This document shows, piece after piece, positions 49,827 to 57,038 of a stretch of DNA of 64,000 bases (position 1 is its first letter; each line of letters opens with the position of its first letter). Below the pieces are notes generated by a model, which had not been told where the DNA came from, made no database searches, and was given only the letters and a program-made list of their open reading frames with translations. The stretch comes from a virus: positions 41,676-105,675 of the IMG/VR virus record IMGVR_UViG_3300044701_002547; one strand, given 5' to 3'. The translations under genes were made by a program, and so were the position numbers.

Positions 49827-49977
49827 GTTTCCTTATCATACTTTAGATCCTACTACTCCTTGGTATGAGTTTCTTCAGTATTGTGAAATCTGCCATCAGT
49901 TGAATGTTCCAAGACAACCATCTGTTGGTAGGTTTTATGCTTATCGTCGTTATTTAAAAGAAGTTGGAGTATTGTAA
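49813..49977 (+). CDS. Small hypothetical protein with GTG start, 54 aa
   Basis: The only plausible start is GTG 49813. The product (PYHTLDPTTPWYEFLQYCEI, CHQLNVPRQPSVGRFYAYRR) resembles a small helix-turn-helix of the type PSxGRFxAYRRYL. It shares one base with the next gene. A DNA-binding role is speculative. Confidence 0.5.
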   Translation: MENSEFPYHTLDPTTPWYEFLQYCEICHQLNVPRQPSVGRFYAYRRYLKEVGVL

Positions 49978-50198
49978 TGACTAGTACTAATTGGTTTCAA
50001 AAAAAGTGGGGATATTCAGAAGTTCCTACTGATATTTTGTTCAGGAAAATAGAAGAACTTGAGCAAAAAATTGTAAAGTTGGAAGAAGAGAATATTGAAA
50101 CCACTAATACTCTCTATGAGATTATGAATTCGGTTGATGCTGTGGATGCTCGTATAGATATTCTTGCAGAGCACTGTAGGATTTCTGGAGATGTATGA
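49977..50198 (+). CDS. Coiled-coil protein, 73 aa
   Basis: The N-terminal part (MTSTNWFQKKWGYSEVPTDI) precedes a long heptad region (LFRKIEELEQKIVKLEEENI). Probably an oligomer. Function unknown. Confidence 0.55.
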   Translation: MTSTNWFQKKWGYSEVPTDILFRKIEELEQKIVKLEEENIETTNTLYEIMNSVDAVDARIDILAEHCRISGDV

Positions 50199-50367
50199 CG
50201 ATTTAGATACCTTTGAAAAAGCATTATCACACTTTGGAACAAGAGTAGATGTTATATGTGCTATGGAAATGGGAGGCAAAATAAATGCTGAAATTGCTTA
50301 TCAAAATATTAAGCTTGAACTCAAAGAACTCAAAAAAGCAAGAAAAAAATATAAAAAGGATCTGTAG
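50191..50367 (+). CDS. Small helical protein, 58 aa
   Basis: MYDDLDTFEKALSHFGTRVD, LKELKKARKKYKKDL. A basic helical end. It overlaps the previous gene by 8 bases and a zinc-binding candidate by 83 bases. Function unknown. Confidence 0.5.
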   Translation: MYDDLDTFEKALSHFGTRVDVICAMEMGGKINAEIAYQNIKLELKELKKARKKYKKDL

Positions 50368-50482
50368 TAAGTGTGGTGAGGAAAAACCACTTGACAAAGA
50401 ATACTATCAGGTTATAAAATCATTTAGAGAAGGATTTAGTTTTTATTGTAATGAGTGCAACAAACCAAAAGGAAGAGATTGA
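50285..50482 (+). CDS. Zinc-finger-like small protein (start uncertain)
   Basis: The C-terminal 40 residues (RICSKCGEEKPLDKEYYQVI, FSFYCNECNKPKGRD) have a CxxC...CxxC arrangement typical of small phage zinc proteins. The only ATG in frame is at 50285, deep inside the previous gene. A non-ATG start near 50345 is possible. Confidence 0.5.
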   Translation: MLKLLIKILSLNSKNSKKQEKNIKRICSKCGEEKPLDKEYYQVIKSFREGFSFYCNECNKPKGRD

Positions 50483-50633
50483 TTCTCTTAGATTTACAAA
50501 GAACGAAGACGGTTCTTTTTCAGTGGAATGGGACCCACAAGACCCGAAATGGAGTTTCCTTAACAACTTGACTTCAAAGGAAATCCAGATTATAATGGCA
50601 CAAGCAATTCAAGAATTTACCAATGGCATTTGA
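50451..50633 (+). CDS. Small conserved protein, 60 aa
   Basis: KNEDGSFSVEWDPQDPKWSF, LTSKEIQIIMAQAIQEFTNG. The FxVEWDPxDPxWxxLN pattern is one I recall from cyanophages. It overlaps both neighbours. Function unknown. Confidence 0.6.
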   Translation: MSATNQKEEIDSLRFTKNEDGSFSVEWDPQDPKWSFLNNLTSKEIQIIMAQAIQEFTNGI

Positions 50634-51153
50634 TTACAAAGAATACTCTTTGAATAAATTGGAAGAATGGTTGCACGATTGCTTGAGTGCAGCAGAAGCA
50701 TCGCCACAGGAAATTTACGATAAAATCAAAGAAGTAGTCCGAGAAGAATACTATTACTACAAAAATGGTGCTTCTAGGACGAATGAACTTCTCCAACTTC
50801 TGAATGGAACCGTACAGTTTCATATTGATCCAGCAGGAAATCAAGTTCAATGTTCTGTTGAAGATACCTCAGAATATTGTAAAGGTGCCTGGAATAGTTT
50901 TTGGGAGAATGAAGAAGTAAAAGATGATGGTATGCGTCCTTGGGGACATAGTGATATGGAATATCTTATAGCAAATAACAAGGATAAAGTAGTCAAATGG
51001 CAACTTCCAGTAGAATTGGATGATACGAATGATGAGTATTTTGTATGTTTCCCAGATGACTTGTTAGAAGCAGCAAATCTTAAGAAAGGTGATGCGGTAG
51101 AGTGGGTGGATCGAGGAGATGGAAGTTATTTACTTAAAAAGGTGGAAAATTAA
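50623..51153 (+). CDS. Protein with C-terminal AbrB/MazE-like domain
   Basis: This 176-aa protein has a helical N-terminus (MAFDYKEYSLNKLEEWLHDC, then IKEVVREEYYYYKNG), a middle part and a C-terminus with a swapped-hairpin-like pattern (FPDDLLEAANLKKGDAVEWV, GDGSYLLKKV) characteristic of SpoVT-AbrB/MazE folds. Such domains bind DNA, so this is a candidate regulator. A link to the operator family of this window is only a guess. Confidence 0.6.
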   Translation: MAFDYKEYSLNKLEEWLHDCLSAAEASPQEIYDKIKEVVREEYYYYKNGASRTNELLQLLNGTVQFHIDPAGNQVQCSVEDTSEYCKGAWNSFWENEEVKDDGMRPWGHSDMEYLIANNKDKVVKWQLPVELDDTNDEYFVCFPDDLLEAANLKKGDAVEWVDRGDGSYLLKKVEN

Positions 51154-51155
51154 TT

Positions 51156-51380
51156 ATGGCATTATCACAATCTGTTGAAGAATCACTGAAAGAAGCAGAG
51201 GCATCTTTGCGTAATGCACTGGCATATGCTGCACGTCAAGAACGTCCAATGGTGTGTAGTGTGATTGCGGATATTATCTCACGTATTGAATCATTACAAA
51301 CAACTGACAGTCTCCTAGATAAATTGGAAAACCGCAAACCAGGAGATGCTGGTTTCTTTGGAACAATGTTTGGAGAATAA
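51156..51380 (+). CDS. Conserved small protein, 74 aa
   Basis: VEESLKEAEASLRNALAYAA, RPMVCSVIADIISRIESLQ, then GFFGTMFGE. A helical protein of a type common in cyanomyoviruses. Function unknown. Confidence 0.6.
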   Translation: MALSQSVEESLKEAEASLRNALAYAARQERPMVCSVIADIISRIESLQTTDSLLDKLENRKPGDAGFFGTMFGE

Positions 51381-51383
51381 ACA

Positions 51384-51791
51384 ATGACTGAAGAAAAACC
51401 AGTAGTAAGTTCAGAAGAATTACAAAAACCAAATAATCTTGGCAAGGCACTACAAGAATGGTGGGATTCTGACGCTTGCAAACAACTTCAGAAAGAAAAT
51501 GAAGAAGCAAAGCAACGAGCAGTAGGAAAGTATTTTATGCTTTCTGAATCTGACAAACTTGATATGGTTCAAGCAATCTGTTATATTATGTGCAAGGCAG
51601 AAAGTGAAGGAACTTCTCATAGGGGACTTCAGGATGCTTTAGGAATCTATCCTGCAGGATTCTGGGTGGATCATCTTATGGAGGTTCATAATTCCCTTTG
51701 GTCTTACTATCACGACCAAAAGAAAGAAAAAGAACTAAAAGATGATTTGGATGCTTTAGAAAAATTTACAGAAAACAAAAGAGATTATTAA
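51384..51791 (+). CDS. Conserved hypothetical protein, 135 aa
   Basis: LGKALQEWWDSDACKQLQKE, DMVQAICYIMCKAESEGTSH, RGLQDALGIYPAGFWVDHLM. The gene has a clear ATG after the previous stop. Function unknown. Confidence 0.6.
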   Translation: MTEEKPVVSSEELQKPNNLGKALQEWWDSDACKQLQKENEEAKQRAVGKYFMLSESDKLDMVQAICYIMCKAESEGTSHRGLQDALGIYPAGFWVDHLMEVHNSLWSYYHDQKKEKELKDDLDALEKFTENKRDY

Positions 51792-51848
51792 GTTTCTACA
51801 TAATAGTAAAGGATTTGTGTTAGAATCCTAACATTCTAATTAATAGCG

Positions 51849-52046
51849 ATGACACTTTCTAAAACAAGCACAGACTATCTTACTAGAGAAGAATGGAACG
51901 AACTGAATGCTTTAAGAGAGGCAATTAATTACGATCCAAGTCAGGTTTGTCCTCAAAAAATGGAAAAATTTACCGAACTGTTTGTAAGGTCACTATATGG
52001 TAAAGGTGACTCTGTATCCTCACAAACAGAACCAACAAATTATTAA
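51849..52046 (+). CDS. Small conserved protein, 65 aa
   Basis: DYLTREEWNELNALREAINY, CPQKMEKFTELFVRSLYGKG. A TAGAAT at 51821-51826 lies 22 nt before the ATG, the usual leader geometry here, although no good -35 is seen. Function unknown. Confidence 0.6.
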   Translation: MTLSKTSTDYLTREEWNELNALREAINYDPSQVCPQKMEKFTELFVRSLYGKGDSVSSQTEPTNY

Positions 52047-52054
52047 AATAAATA
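52047..52054 (+). promoter_or_regulatory. NATAAATA late-type promoter candidate
   Basis: AATAAATA lies 23 nt before the ATG at 52078, just after the upstream stop. Confidence 0.35.
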
Positions 52055-52077
52055 CTACAACTAATTTTATAAGTCCT

Positions 52078-52290
52078 ATGGACAATATCGACCAACATAT
52101 TGAAAAAGATAAGCAAGTTCTCGATGATCCCACTATCTCTCCGCAGACACGTCGGCACACTGCAGAAGAATTAGAAGCACTCAAGGCATATAAAGAACAT
52201 CATCCAGAAGATACACACGATCCAACACCTCTTGAACTGTACTGTGATTCACATCCTGATGCATTGGAATGTAGATTTTACGAAGACTGA
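52078..52290 (+). CDS. CP12-like C-terminal motif protein, 70 aa
   Basis: A charged helical N-terminus (MDNIDQHIEKDKQVLDDPTI) is followed by PLELYCDSHPDALECRFYED. That end closely matches the C-terminal disulfide loop of CP12 (CDxNPxAxECRxYED), which binds GAPDH and phosphoribulokinase to shut down the Calvin cycle. The N-terminal cysteine pair of plant-type CP12 is absent. A role in redirecting host carbon flow would fit cyanophage biology but is inference. Confidence 0.55.
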   Translation: MDNIDQHIEKDKQVLDDPTISPQTRRHTAEELEALKAYKEHHPEDTHDPTPLELYCDSHPDALECRFYED

Positions 52291-52348
52291 GGACACTTTA
52301 ACAACTGGCACACAGGGGGTTCTCAGGGCACTGGGGACCCCTTATAAT
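52289..52348 (+). promoter_or_regulatory. Operator-hairpin promoter module F (restriction-modification)
   Basis: Left GGACACTT, right CAACTGGCACA (ending 52312). -35 TTCTCA (52320), 17 bp, TATAAT (52343-52348). GGGGGT (52315) and ACCCCT (52337) form an inverted repeat abutting the -10. Confidence 0.8.
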
Positions 52349-52369
52349 ATGAATAATTCAATTCAAACC

Positions 52370-52969
52370 ATGTATCCCTCAATTCTTATTGAAGTTGTTA
52401 AGTATTTGAACTCAATCTCCATTGATATTACCGAAAGTCATGAAGACGGACGAGTGAATAGTATTGGTGATGAGCAAACAATCATCAATCTTCTCATCAA
52501 AAAGTATGGTGATAATATTGAAATTCCCAAAGCAAGGAGTTGGTGGGATGTAAAAGTATTTGGATATCCTCTCAATATCAAATCTTCCAAGTATGGATCT
52601 GCTGCTGATAACTTCTCTTCAAAAGCAGCAGTTCTATATGCTCTTACCAATCTTCCAGAAGAAAAAGTAAAAGTAACTTCGTGGAAGAAGTTTCAAGACG
52701 CTCTTCTCAATCACAGTTCTGAAGATAATCATCGGGATTATCATATCTTTTCCCTGAATAAGCAAACCAATCAGGTTCATCTTTCTTCATTGAAGACTCT
52801 CAGTAAGATTACTCCTAATGGCAATAATCTCCCATTTCAAATCAAGTGGCGTGATAACATTCAACCCGTTCAACGTACTCATAGACAAGCATATGAATTT
52901 CTGGTAGAATGCTACAAGGAGTCTGTTCGACGTAAAATTAGTGCCCACGATGGTTTTGAAGAACTTTGA
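52370..52969 (+). CDS. Type II restriction endonuclease-like protein
   Basis: I use ATG 52370, 21 nt after the -10; an ATG at 52349 would precede the transcription start. This 199-aa protein has RSWWDVKVFGYPLNIKSSKY, the DVxVxGxPxNIKxS pattern of PD-(D/E)XK type II enzymes (D...xIK), and a C-terminal basic region. It overlaps a DNA methyltransferase by 20 bases, the classical restriction-modification layout. The recognition sequence cannot be deduced. Confidence 0.72.
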   Translation: MYPSILIEVVKYLNSISIDITESHEDGRVNSIGDEQTIINLLIKKYGDNIEIPKARSWWDVKVFGYPLNIKSSKYGSAADNFSSKAAVLYALTNLPEEKVKVTSWKKFQDALLNHSSEDNHRDYHIFSLNKQTNQVHLSSLKTLSKITPNGNNLPFQIKWRDNIQPVQRTHRQAYEFLVECYKESVRRKISAHDGFEEL

Positions 52970-53756
52970 TCTACATCTAGGAGATTGTCTAGAGATAATG
53001 GATGAGATTCCAGACGAATCCATTGATTTTATTTGCTGTGATCCACCATACGGAACTACTTCTATCAAGTGGGATTCCGTGTTAGATTTCAATAAGATGT
53101 GGGAGCAGTATGGAAGAATCATCAAACCTAAAGGTATGATCTGTTTGTTTGGTTCTCAACCATTCTCAGCACAACTTATTTGTTCTAAGATTGACTGGTT
53201 CAAGTATGAATTGGTCTGGAACAAAAACAAGTGTGGTTCTCCTGGTCTTGCAAAGTATAGACCTATGAAGACACACGAAAATATTCTTTTGTTTGCAAAG
53301 AATGCTGGTGGTACATATAATCCACAGATGGAGAAAGGCGAACCATACTCCCGCACCAGTAAGAATCCAGAAGGATATGTTGGTCGCAAAAACGATCACG
53401 GATATGGTATGAAACCACGCAAATCGTTTAGTAATGAAGGAACGCGGTATCCAAAATCTATTTTGAATATTTCCCGCGATTTCAGCGCCCAACAGCAGGT
53501 TCATCCAACTCAGAAACCAGTTCCTCTGCTGGAATGGTTAGTGAAAACTTATTCCGATGAAGAAGAGATTATTCTTGACAATTGTATGGGATCGGGTTCT
53601 ACTGGAGTTGCTGCTGTCAAGTTGAATCGCAGATTTATTGGAATTGAATCTGATCCAGAGTATTATCAGATCGCAAAAGAAAGAATTGAGTCTGCTGTGC
53701 CAGTTGAAGAACTGGCACAGTTCCCCCAGAATCCCCTGCTGGATGCCCTATACTAA
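52950..53756 (+). CDS. DNA methyltransferase (beta-class N6/N4, DPPY)
   Basis: This 268-aa protein has DLHLGDCLEIMDEIPDESID, catalytic motif IV DPPYGT, GLAKYRPMKTHENILLFAKN, the target region and VHPTQKPVPLLEWLVKTYSD with DNCMGSGSTGVAA (SAM motif I). It methylates adenine N6 or cytosine N4, most likely at the site cut by its neighbour. The start is ATG 52950; GTG 52941 is the alternative. Its 3' end contains operator module G. Confidence 0.88.
   Translation: MVLKNFDLHLGDCLEIMDEIPDESIDFICCDPPYGTTSIKWDSVLDFNKMWEQYGRIIKPKGMICLFGSQPFSAQLICSKIDWFKYELVWNKNKCGSPGLAKYRPMKTHENILLFAKNAGGTYNPQMEKGEPYSRTSKNPEGYVGRKNDHGYGMKPRKSFSNEGTRYPKSILNISRDFSAQQQVHPTQKPVPLLEWLVKTYSDEEEIILDNCMGSGSTGVAAVKLNRRFIGIESDPEYYQIAKERIESAVPVEELAQFPQNPLLDALY
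53696..53754 (+). promoter_or_regulatory. Operator promoter module G (near-perfect dyad)
   Basis: TGTGCCAGTT (53696-53705), GAAG, AACTGGCACA (53710-53719) is a perfect 10-bp inverted repeat. TATACT at 53749-53754. The next ATG (53780) is 25 nt on, with leader AAGGTAATCAAC. Confidence 0.85.
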
Positions 53757-53779
53757 CAAGGTAATCAACGAAACGCCTC

Positions 53780-54208
53780 ATGGCAACCCGCTCTCGCATT
53801 GGTCTTGAACTCTCTGACGGTTCTGTGCTCTCCGCTTATCATCATTGGGATGGTTATCCCGAATGGTTGGGACGCATTCTGAACACTCATTACAACAGCA
53901 AAGATGCTGCTGCCGAACTGATTGACGGTGGTGATATGTCTTGCTGCTGGACTGATGAAATTTGGGACGCAAAACGCGATGAGAATGATGATTGCATCGT
54001 GAAGAAGTACGGTCCAATGTATTACTCCCAAAGGGGCGAAGAATGCCCTCCTCGCCTTGATAACAACATCGGTGAATACCTTTGTGATGGTGAAGAGTAT
54101 GCCTATCTCTTCCGCAATGGTGAATGGGTGTGCTACAATATGAATCAGTTTGAGGATAGCAAACTCCCCGAAATCGTTGAAATCCCCAAAGGAGCACTCG
54201 CAGTATGA
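53780..54208 (+). CDS. Conserved phage protein, 142 aa
   Basis: MATRSRIGLELSDGSVLSAY, HHWDGYPEWLGRILNTHYNS, AAAELIDGGDMSCCWTDEIW. This is a well-spread phage protein family of unknown function. The opening ATRSRIGL and YHHWDGYPEWLG are its hallmarks. It overlaps the next gene by 4 bases. Confidence 0.75.
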   Translation: MATRSRIGLELSDGSVLSAYHHWDGYPEWLGRILNTHYNSKDAAAELIDGGDMSCCWTDEIWDAKRDENDDCIVKKYGPMYYSQRGEECPPRLDNNIGEYLCDGEEYAYLFRNGEWVCYNMNQFEDSKLPEIVEIPKGALAV

Positions 54209-54351
54209 TTAACTTCATTTCTGGAACCATCTTTGGTATTATTGTTGCAACGATTGGATTCACTCCAGTTGCTGGTGCCCTAGATGGTATGATGCTCAAC
54301 CTACAGAAAACTACTGTAGAAATGAATGCCCCGAAACTGCCTCCCCCCTAG
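54205..54351 (+). CDS. Small membrane peptide, 48 aa
   Basis: One helix (FISGTIFGIIVATIGFTPVA) then a short soluble tail ending in a proline run. Similar peptides are common in cyanophages. ATGA coupled. The stop overlaps operator module H. Confidence 0.65.
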   Translation: MINFISGTIFGIIVATIGFTPVAGALDGMMLNLQKTTVEMNAPKLPPP

Positions 54352-54407
54352 GACAGTTCAATAACTGGCACACAGGGCATCCCAGACGCCTCTGGATGCC
54401 CTATAAT
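54349..54407 (+). promoter_or_regulatory. Operator-hairpin promoter module H
   Basis: Left GGACAGTT, right TAACTGGCACA (ending 54372). GGGCATCC (54375-54382) and GGATGCCC (54394-54401) form a perfect 8-bp inverted repeat that abuts TATAAT (54402-54407). The ATG at 54430 is 22 nt on. Confidence 0.85.
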
Positions 54408-54429
54408 ACTTTCATACGCAACGAACCCG

Positions 54430-54885
54430 ATGACTTCTGCTTTTCTCACCAAGGACTTCAGTGACTTCTGTGCTCAACGTGATGCCCAGAATACCATCCA
54501 ACTGAATGTTGTTAAGTATTGCTGGCAGTTGTGTGAAGCACTGCGTCAGAACTACATTGACTACAGCATCAAATCTCATCAGCGTTCCCTTGAGCGTGGT
54601 GAGAGCGTTGATTATCACAATGCCTGCATCACCGACCTGAAGAATGGTAAGTGTGATTATGACTTCACCTTTGAGTCTGGTAAGAAATATCACAAAATCA
54701 TTATGAATGCCAATGGTTCGCGCTCGGTTCATGCTTTTGTGGATAAGAAGACTGGTGAGGTTTATAAGTCTGCCAGTTGGAAATCTCCTGCCAAAGGTGT
54801 TCGTTATGACCTTCGCATCATTGAGCAGCGTGAATGGTTGTTTGAGAATGCCGATTGGGCGGGTTCTTACCTCTACGCTAAGTGA
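54430..54885 (+). CDS. Conserved hypothetical protein, 151 aa
   Basis: MTSAFLTKDFSDFCAQRDAQ, LRQNYIDYSIKSHQRSLERG, RYDLRIIEQREWLFENADWA. GC-richer than the 42-52 kb genes. Conserved-looking in related phages. Function unknown. Confidence 0.65.
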   Translation: MTSAFLTKDFSDFCAQRDAQNTIQLNVVKYCWQLCEALRQNYIDYSIKSHQRSLERGESVDYHNACITDLKNGKCDYDFTFESGKKYHKIIMNANGSRSVHAFVDKKTGEVYKSASWKSPAKGVRYDLRIIEQREWLFENADWAGSYLYAK

Positions 54886-54887
54886 TT

Positions 54888-55022
54888 ATGACTGCTAAAG
54901 ACAAACTTATCTTTATTTCTTCGTTCATTTGGTTTTTGCACTGGGGTCAATGTCTTACATCACGTATTCTGGATATGGTTATTCTAAACTCCTCTGTGAG
55001 GATGTTGCCACTTGGTTTTTGA
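54888..55022 (+). CDS. Possible short hydrophobic ORF
   Basis: An ATG ORF of 44 aa (MTAKDKLIFISSFIWFLHWG, then QCLTSR) begins 3 bases after the preceding stop and runs 73 bases into the metalloprotease-like gene in another frame. It may be a leader or remnant. Confidence 0.3.
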   Translation: MTAKDKLIFISSFIWFLHWGQCLTSRILDMVILNSSVRMLPLGF

Positions 55023-55426
55023 ATAAGTTTCTGCCCCGCCATAAGATTGATGTGGAGATTCTACATCGTGGTTTGAGAAGAGAGGGTGCTTATGGTTATT
55101 GTGATGTTTCAGGAGAAACTCAACGCCCCCGTGAGTTTCTGATTGAAATGAATACTCATATGGATGAAGAGTTGTATATAAAAACTCTTTTACACGAACT
55201 GACTCACCTGCGGCAGTGGGTGGTAGGTTCTCTGCGACTTCGCTACGGAAAAATGTGTTATAATAAAGAATCTGTGGAAGATACGGATTATTGGGATCAA
55301 CCGCACGAAATAGAGGCGCTGGAACAAGAAGAAACACTATATCTGGAGTATATGAGAGAAAAGCACGGTGTTGATTTAGATGATACAATTACCATTACCT
55401 TTACAAGACCAAGACATTTGCTATGA
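54950..55426 (+). CDS. HExxH-type metalloprotease-like protein
   Basis: I start it at ATG 54950 (MSYITYSGYGYSKLLCEDVA). The 158-aa protein has LLHELTHLRQWVVGS, a clear HExxH zinc motif, with upstream IEMNTHMDEELYIKTL and downstream PHEIEALEQEETLY supplying a possible third ligand (E). This fits small SprT/IrrE-like metallopeptidases. The substrate is unknown. A competing short ORF (ATG 54888) overlaps its start. Confidence 0.65.
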   Translation: MSYITYSGYGYSKLLCEDVATWFLNKFLPRHKIDVEILHRGLRREGAYGYCDVSGETQRPREFLIEMNTHMDEELYIKTLLHELTHLRQWVVGSLRLRYGKMCYNKESVEDTDYWDQPHEIEALEQEETLYLEYMREKHGVDLDDTITITFTRPRHLL

Positions 55427-55992
55427 CATTAGACAGTGGAAAACTGATGTATTCGGAAGGTAACAACGATGAGTGTTACACGCCAAATTACGGGGTAACT
55501 CCCATTCTGAAGTATATTCCCAAAGATGTGACCGTCTGGTGTCCATTTGATACGATGGACAGTGAGTTTGTCAAGCAAATCTCAAAGCAAAATGAGGTTG
55601 TATTCACTCATATTAAGTATGGACAGGACTTTTTCACCTACCAACCATCTAAATGGGATGTAATTGTATCCAATCCACCATTCACAAACAAGCGTAAGTT
55701 CTTTGAGCGAGCACTATCATTCAACAAACCATTTGCTCTGATTATGACTAACACCTGGTTGAATGACAGTGCTCCAAAGCAACTCTTCAAGGACAAGGAT
55801 CTGCAACTGCTGATGTTTGATAAACGTATGAAGTTTCATAGCCCTGATGGTCGCCCGAATGATAAGATCACATTCAGCAGCAGTTACTATTGCTGGAACT
55901 TTCTACCAAAACAAATCATTATGGAAGAACTGACTGTGCCACCTTCCAAACTGGCACAACGGTCTCCAAGCGAGGCGGTTTTGCCATTATAA
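55423..55992 (+). CDS. Class I methyltransferase-like (NPPF)
   Basis: This 189-aa protein has VTVWCPFDTMDSEFVKQISK (SAM-fold entry), KWDVIVSNPPFTNKRKFFER (motif IV NPPF of N6-adenine enzymes) and FALIMTNTWLN. The N-terminus NDECYTPNYGVTPIL is of the phage DNA-adenine methylase type. It may modify phage DNA. The end contains operator module I, so the last residues (PPSKLAQRSPSEAVLPL) are encoded by it. Confidence 0.72.
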   Translation: MTLDSGKLMYSEGNNDECYTPNYGVTPILKYIPKDVTVWCPFDTMDSEFVKQISKQNEVVFTHIKYGQDFFTYQPSKWDVIVSNPPFTNKRKFFERALSFNKPFALIMTNTWLNDSAPKQLFKDKDLQLLMFDKRMKFHSPDGRPNDKITFSSSYYCWNFLPKQIIMEELTVPPSKLAQRSPSEAVLPL

Positions 55993-55993
55993 T
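55935..55993 (+). promoter_or_regulatory. Operator promoter module I
   Basis: TGTGCCACCTT on the left, AAACTGGCACA (ending 55958) on the right, TATAAT at 55988-55993. The next ATG (56023) is 29 nt on, with leader AAGGTAATCAAC. Confidence 0.78.
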
Positions 55994-56022
55994 TACAAGG
56001 TAATCAACGGACACCACCCCAG

Positions 56023-56220
56023 ATGCTTCCTTCTTACAGTGCCATTTCCTTTCATTCTAAAGAGGAGCACCAAGCGGCACTTTATGATGCCTGCCTGATG
56101 ATTGTCAACACCTACAACGGTTCTGATATGTTGGATGGTTATTCTGTTGATGATGTGACTGCTTATGGTTTTATGAAGTTTGCCCGCAATGTTCTCAATC
56201 AAATTGCCGAAGGTAACTGA
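56023..56220 (+). CDS. Small hypothetical protein, 65 aa
   Basis: SFHSKEEHQAALYDACLMIV, DVTAYGFMKFARNVLNQIAE. Helical. First gene after module I. Function unknown. Confidence 0.6.
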   Translation: MLPSYSAISFHSKEEHQAALYDACLMIVNTYNGSDMLDGYSVDDVTAYGFMKFARNVLNQIAEGN

Positions 56221-56221
56221 A

Positions 56222-56458
56222 ATGATGACTCAAACTGAGCAACAACTTGATGAGTTTTATGATTATGTTTTCTCCTTCTATGGTGAAGGTGGCATCTATC
56301 CAATGGGTGCAACTCTTCCTCTGATTCAAAAAGCAACAAACGACATTATCCAGATTCTTCAAATTAAGAATGAAGAGTTCTGTGGTGATAGTATTGACCG
56401 CGAACTGGTCCGCGATCTGCTGATTTCTAAGTACAATCTTGTGTTCCCCCGTAACTGA
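56222..56458 (+). CDS. Small hypothetical protein, 78 aa
   Basis: MMTQTEQQLDEFYDYVFSFY, LPLIQKATNDIIQILQIKNE, VRDLLISKYNLVFPRN. Starts 1 base after the preceding stop. Function unknown. Confidence 0.55.
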   Translation: MMTQTEQQLDEFYDYVFSFYGEGGIYPMGATLPLIQKATNDIIQILQIKNEEFCGDSIDRELVRDLLISKYNLVFPRN

Positions 56459-56459
56459 A

Positions 56460-56669
56460 ATGGCACTTTCCAACAACACAATCATCAAACTGTCTGAAGC
56501 ACTGTCCAAGGATGTTGCCGATTACATTATGGATCAACCTGAGTTCTTTGATCTGATGGTGCAGTTGATTCCTGAAGCGATTACTGCTAAACTGGGTAAT
56601 GTAGATGATCGAGTCGCTGCTGAATTGTCGATGTGTATTTCCGAACGTCTTGTATTGAAAGGAGTTTGA
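56460..56669 (+). CDS. Small hypothetical protein, 69 aa
   Basis: MALSNNTIIKLSEALSKDVA, FFDLMVQLIPEAITAKLGNV. Helical. Function unknown. Confidence 0.55.
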   Translation: MALSNNTIIKLSEALSKDVADYIMDQPEFFDLMVQLIPEAITAKLGNVDDRVAAELSMCISERLVLKGV

Positions 56670-56670
56670 A

Positions 56671-57036
56671 ATGAAAAAACTATTTGCTCTTCTGCTTCTT
56701 CTTCCTCTTCCTGTATTTGCTGGTGGTCCGCCGTTTCGGTATCAAACAACCTGTTACCTGCAAGCAAATCAAGAGTATCTGATTGATGACTGTGTGGTGA
56801 TTGAAACTCGTGAGAATAATGGAGCACTTCGAACTCGCAATATTTTCTCCAATCGTTTTGGTCTGACAATCAAGTCCCGCTTTGATGAGAAGAAAGGGTT
56901 TGTAACCTGGGATTCTCACAATCAGTTTGAATACAAATGGGAATATAAAGTTGGACAAATTACTGGTGCTGGCGGCACGACGGCATACACTTATGTAATG
57001 CCTGGTCTTCTTCTTCAAAATGTATCTTGGGATTAA
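56671..57036 (+). CDS. Exported protein with signal peptide, 121 aa
   Basis: The N-terminus MKKLFALLLLLPLPVFAGG is a classical Sec signal peptide with a predicted cut after VFA. The mature part has two cysteines (CYLQANQEYLIDDC) and a beta-rich pattern ending VMPGLLLQNVSWD. It should act in the periplasm, perhaps in superinfection exclusion or lysis control. That role is inference. Confidence 0.75.
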   Translation: MKKLFALLLLLPLPVFAGGPPFRYQTTCYLQANQEYLIDDCVVIETRENNGALRTRNIFSNRFGLTIKSRFDEKKGFVTWDSHNQFEYKWEYKVGQITGAGGTTAYTYVMPGLLLQNVSWD

Positions 57037-57038
57037 AA

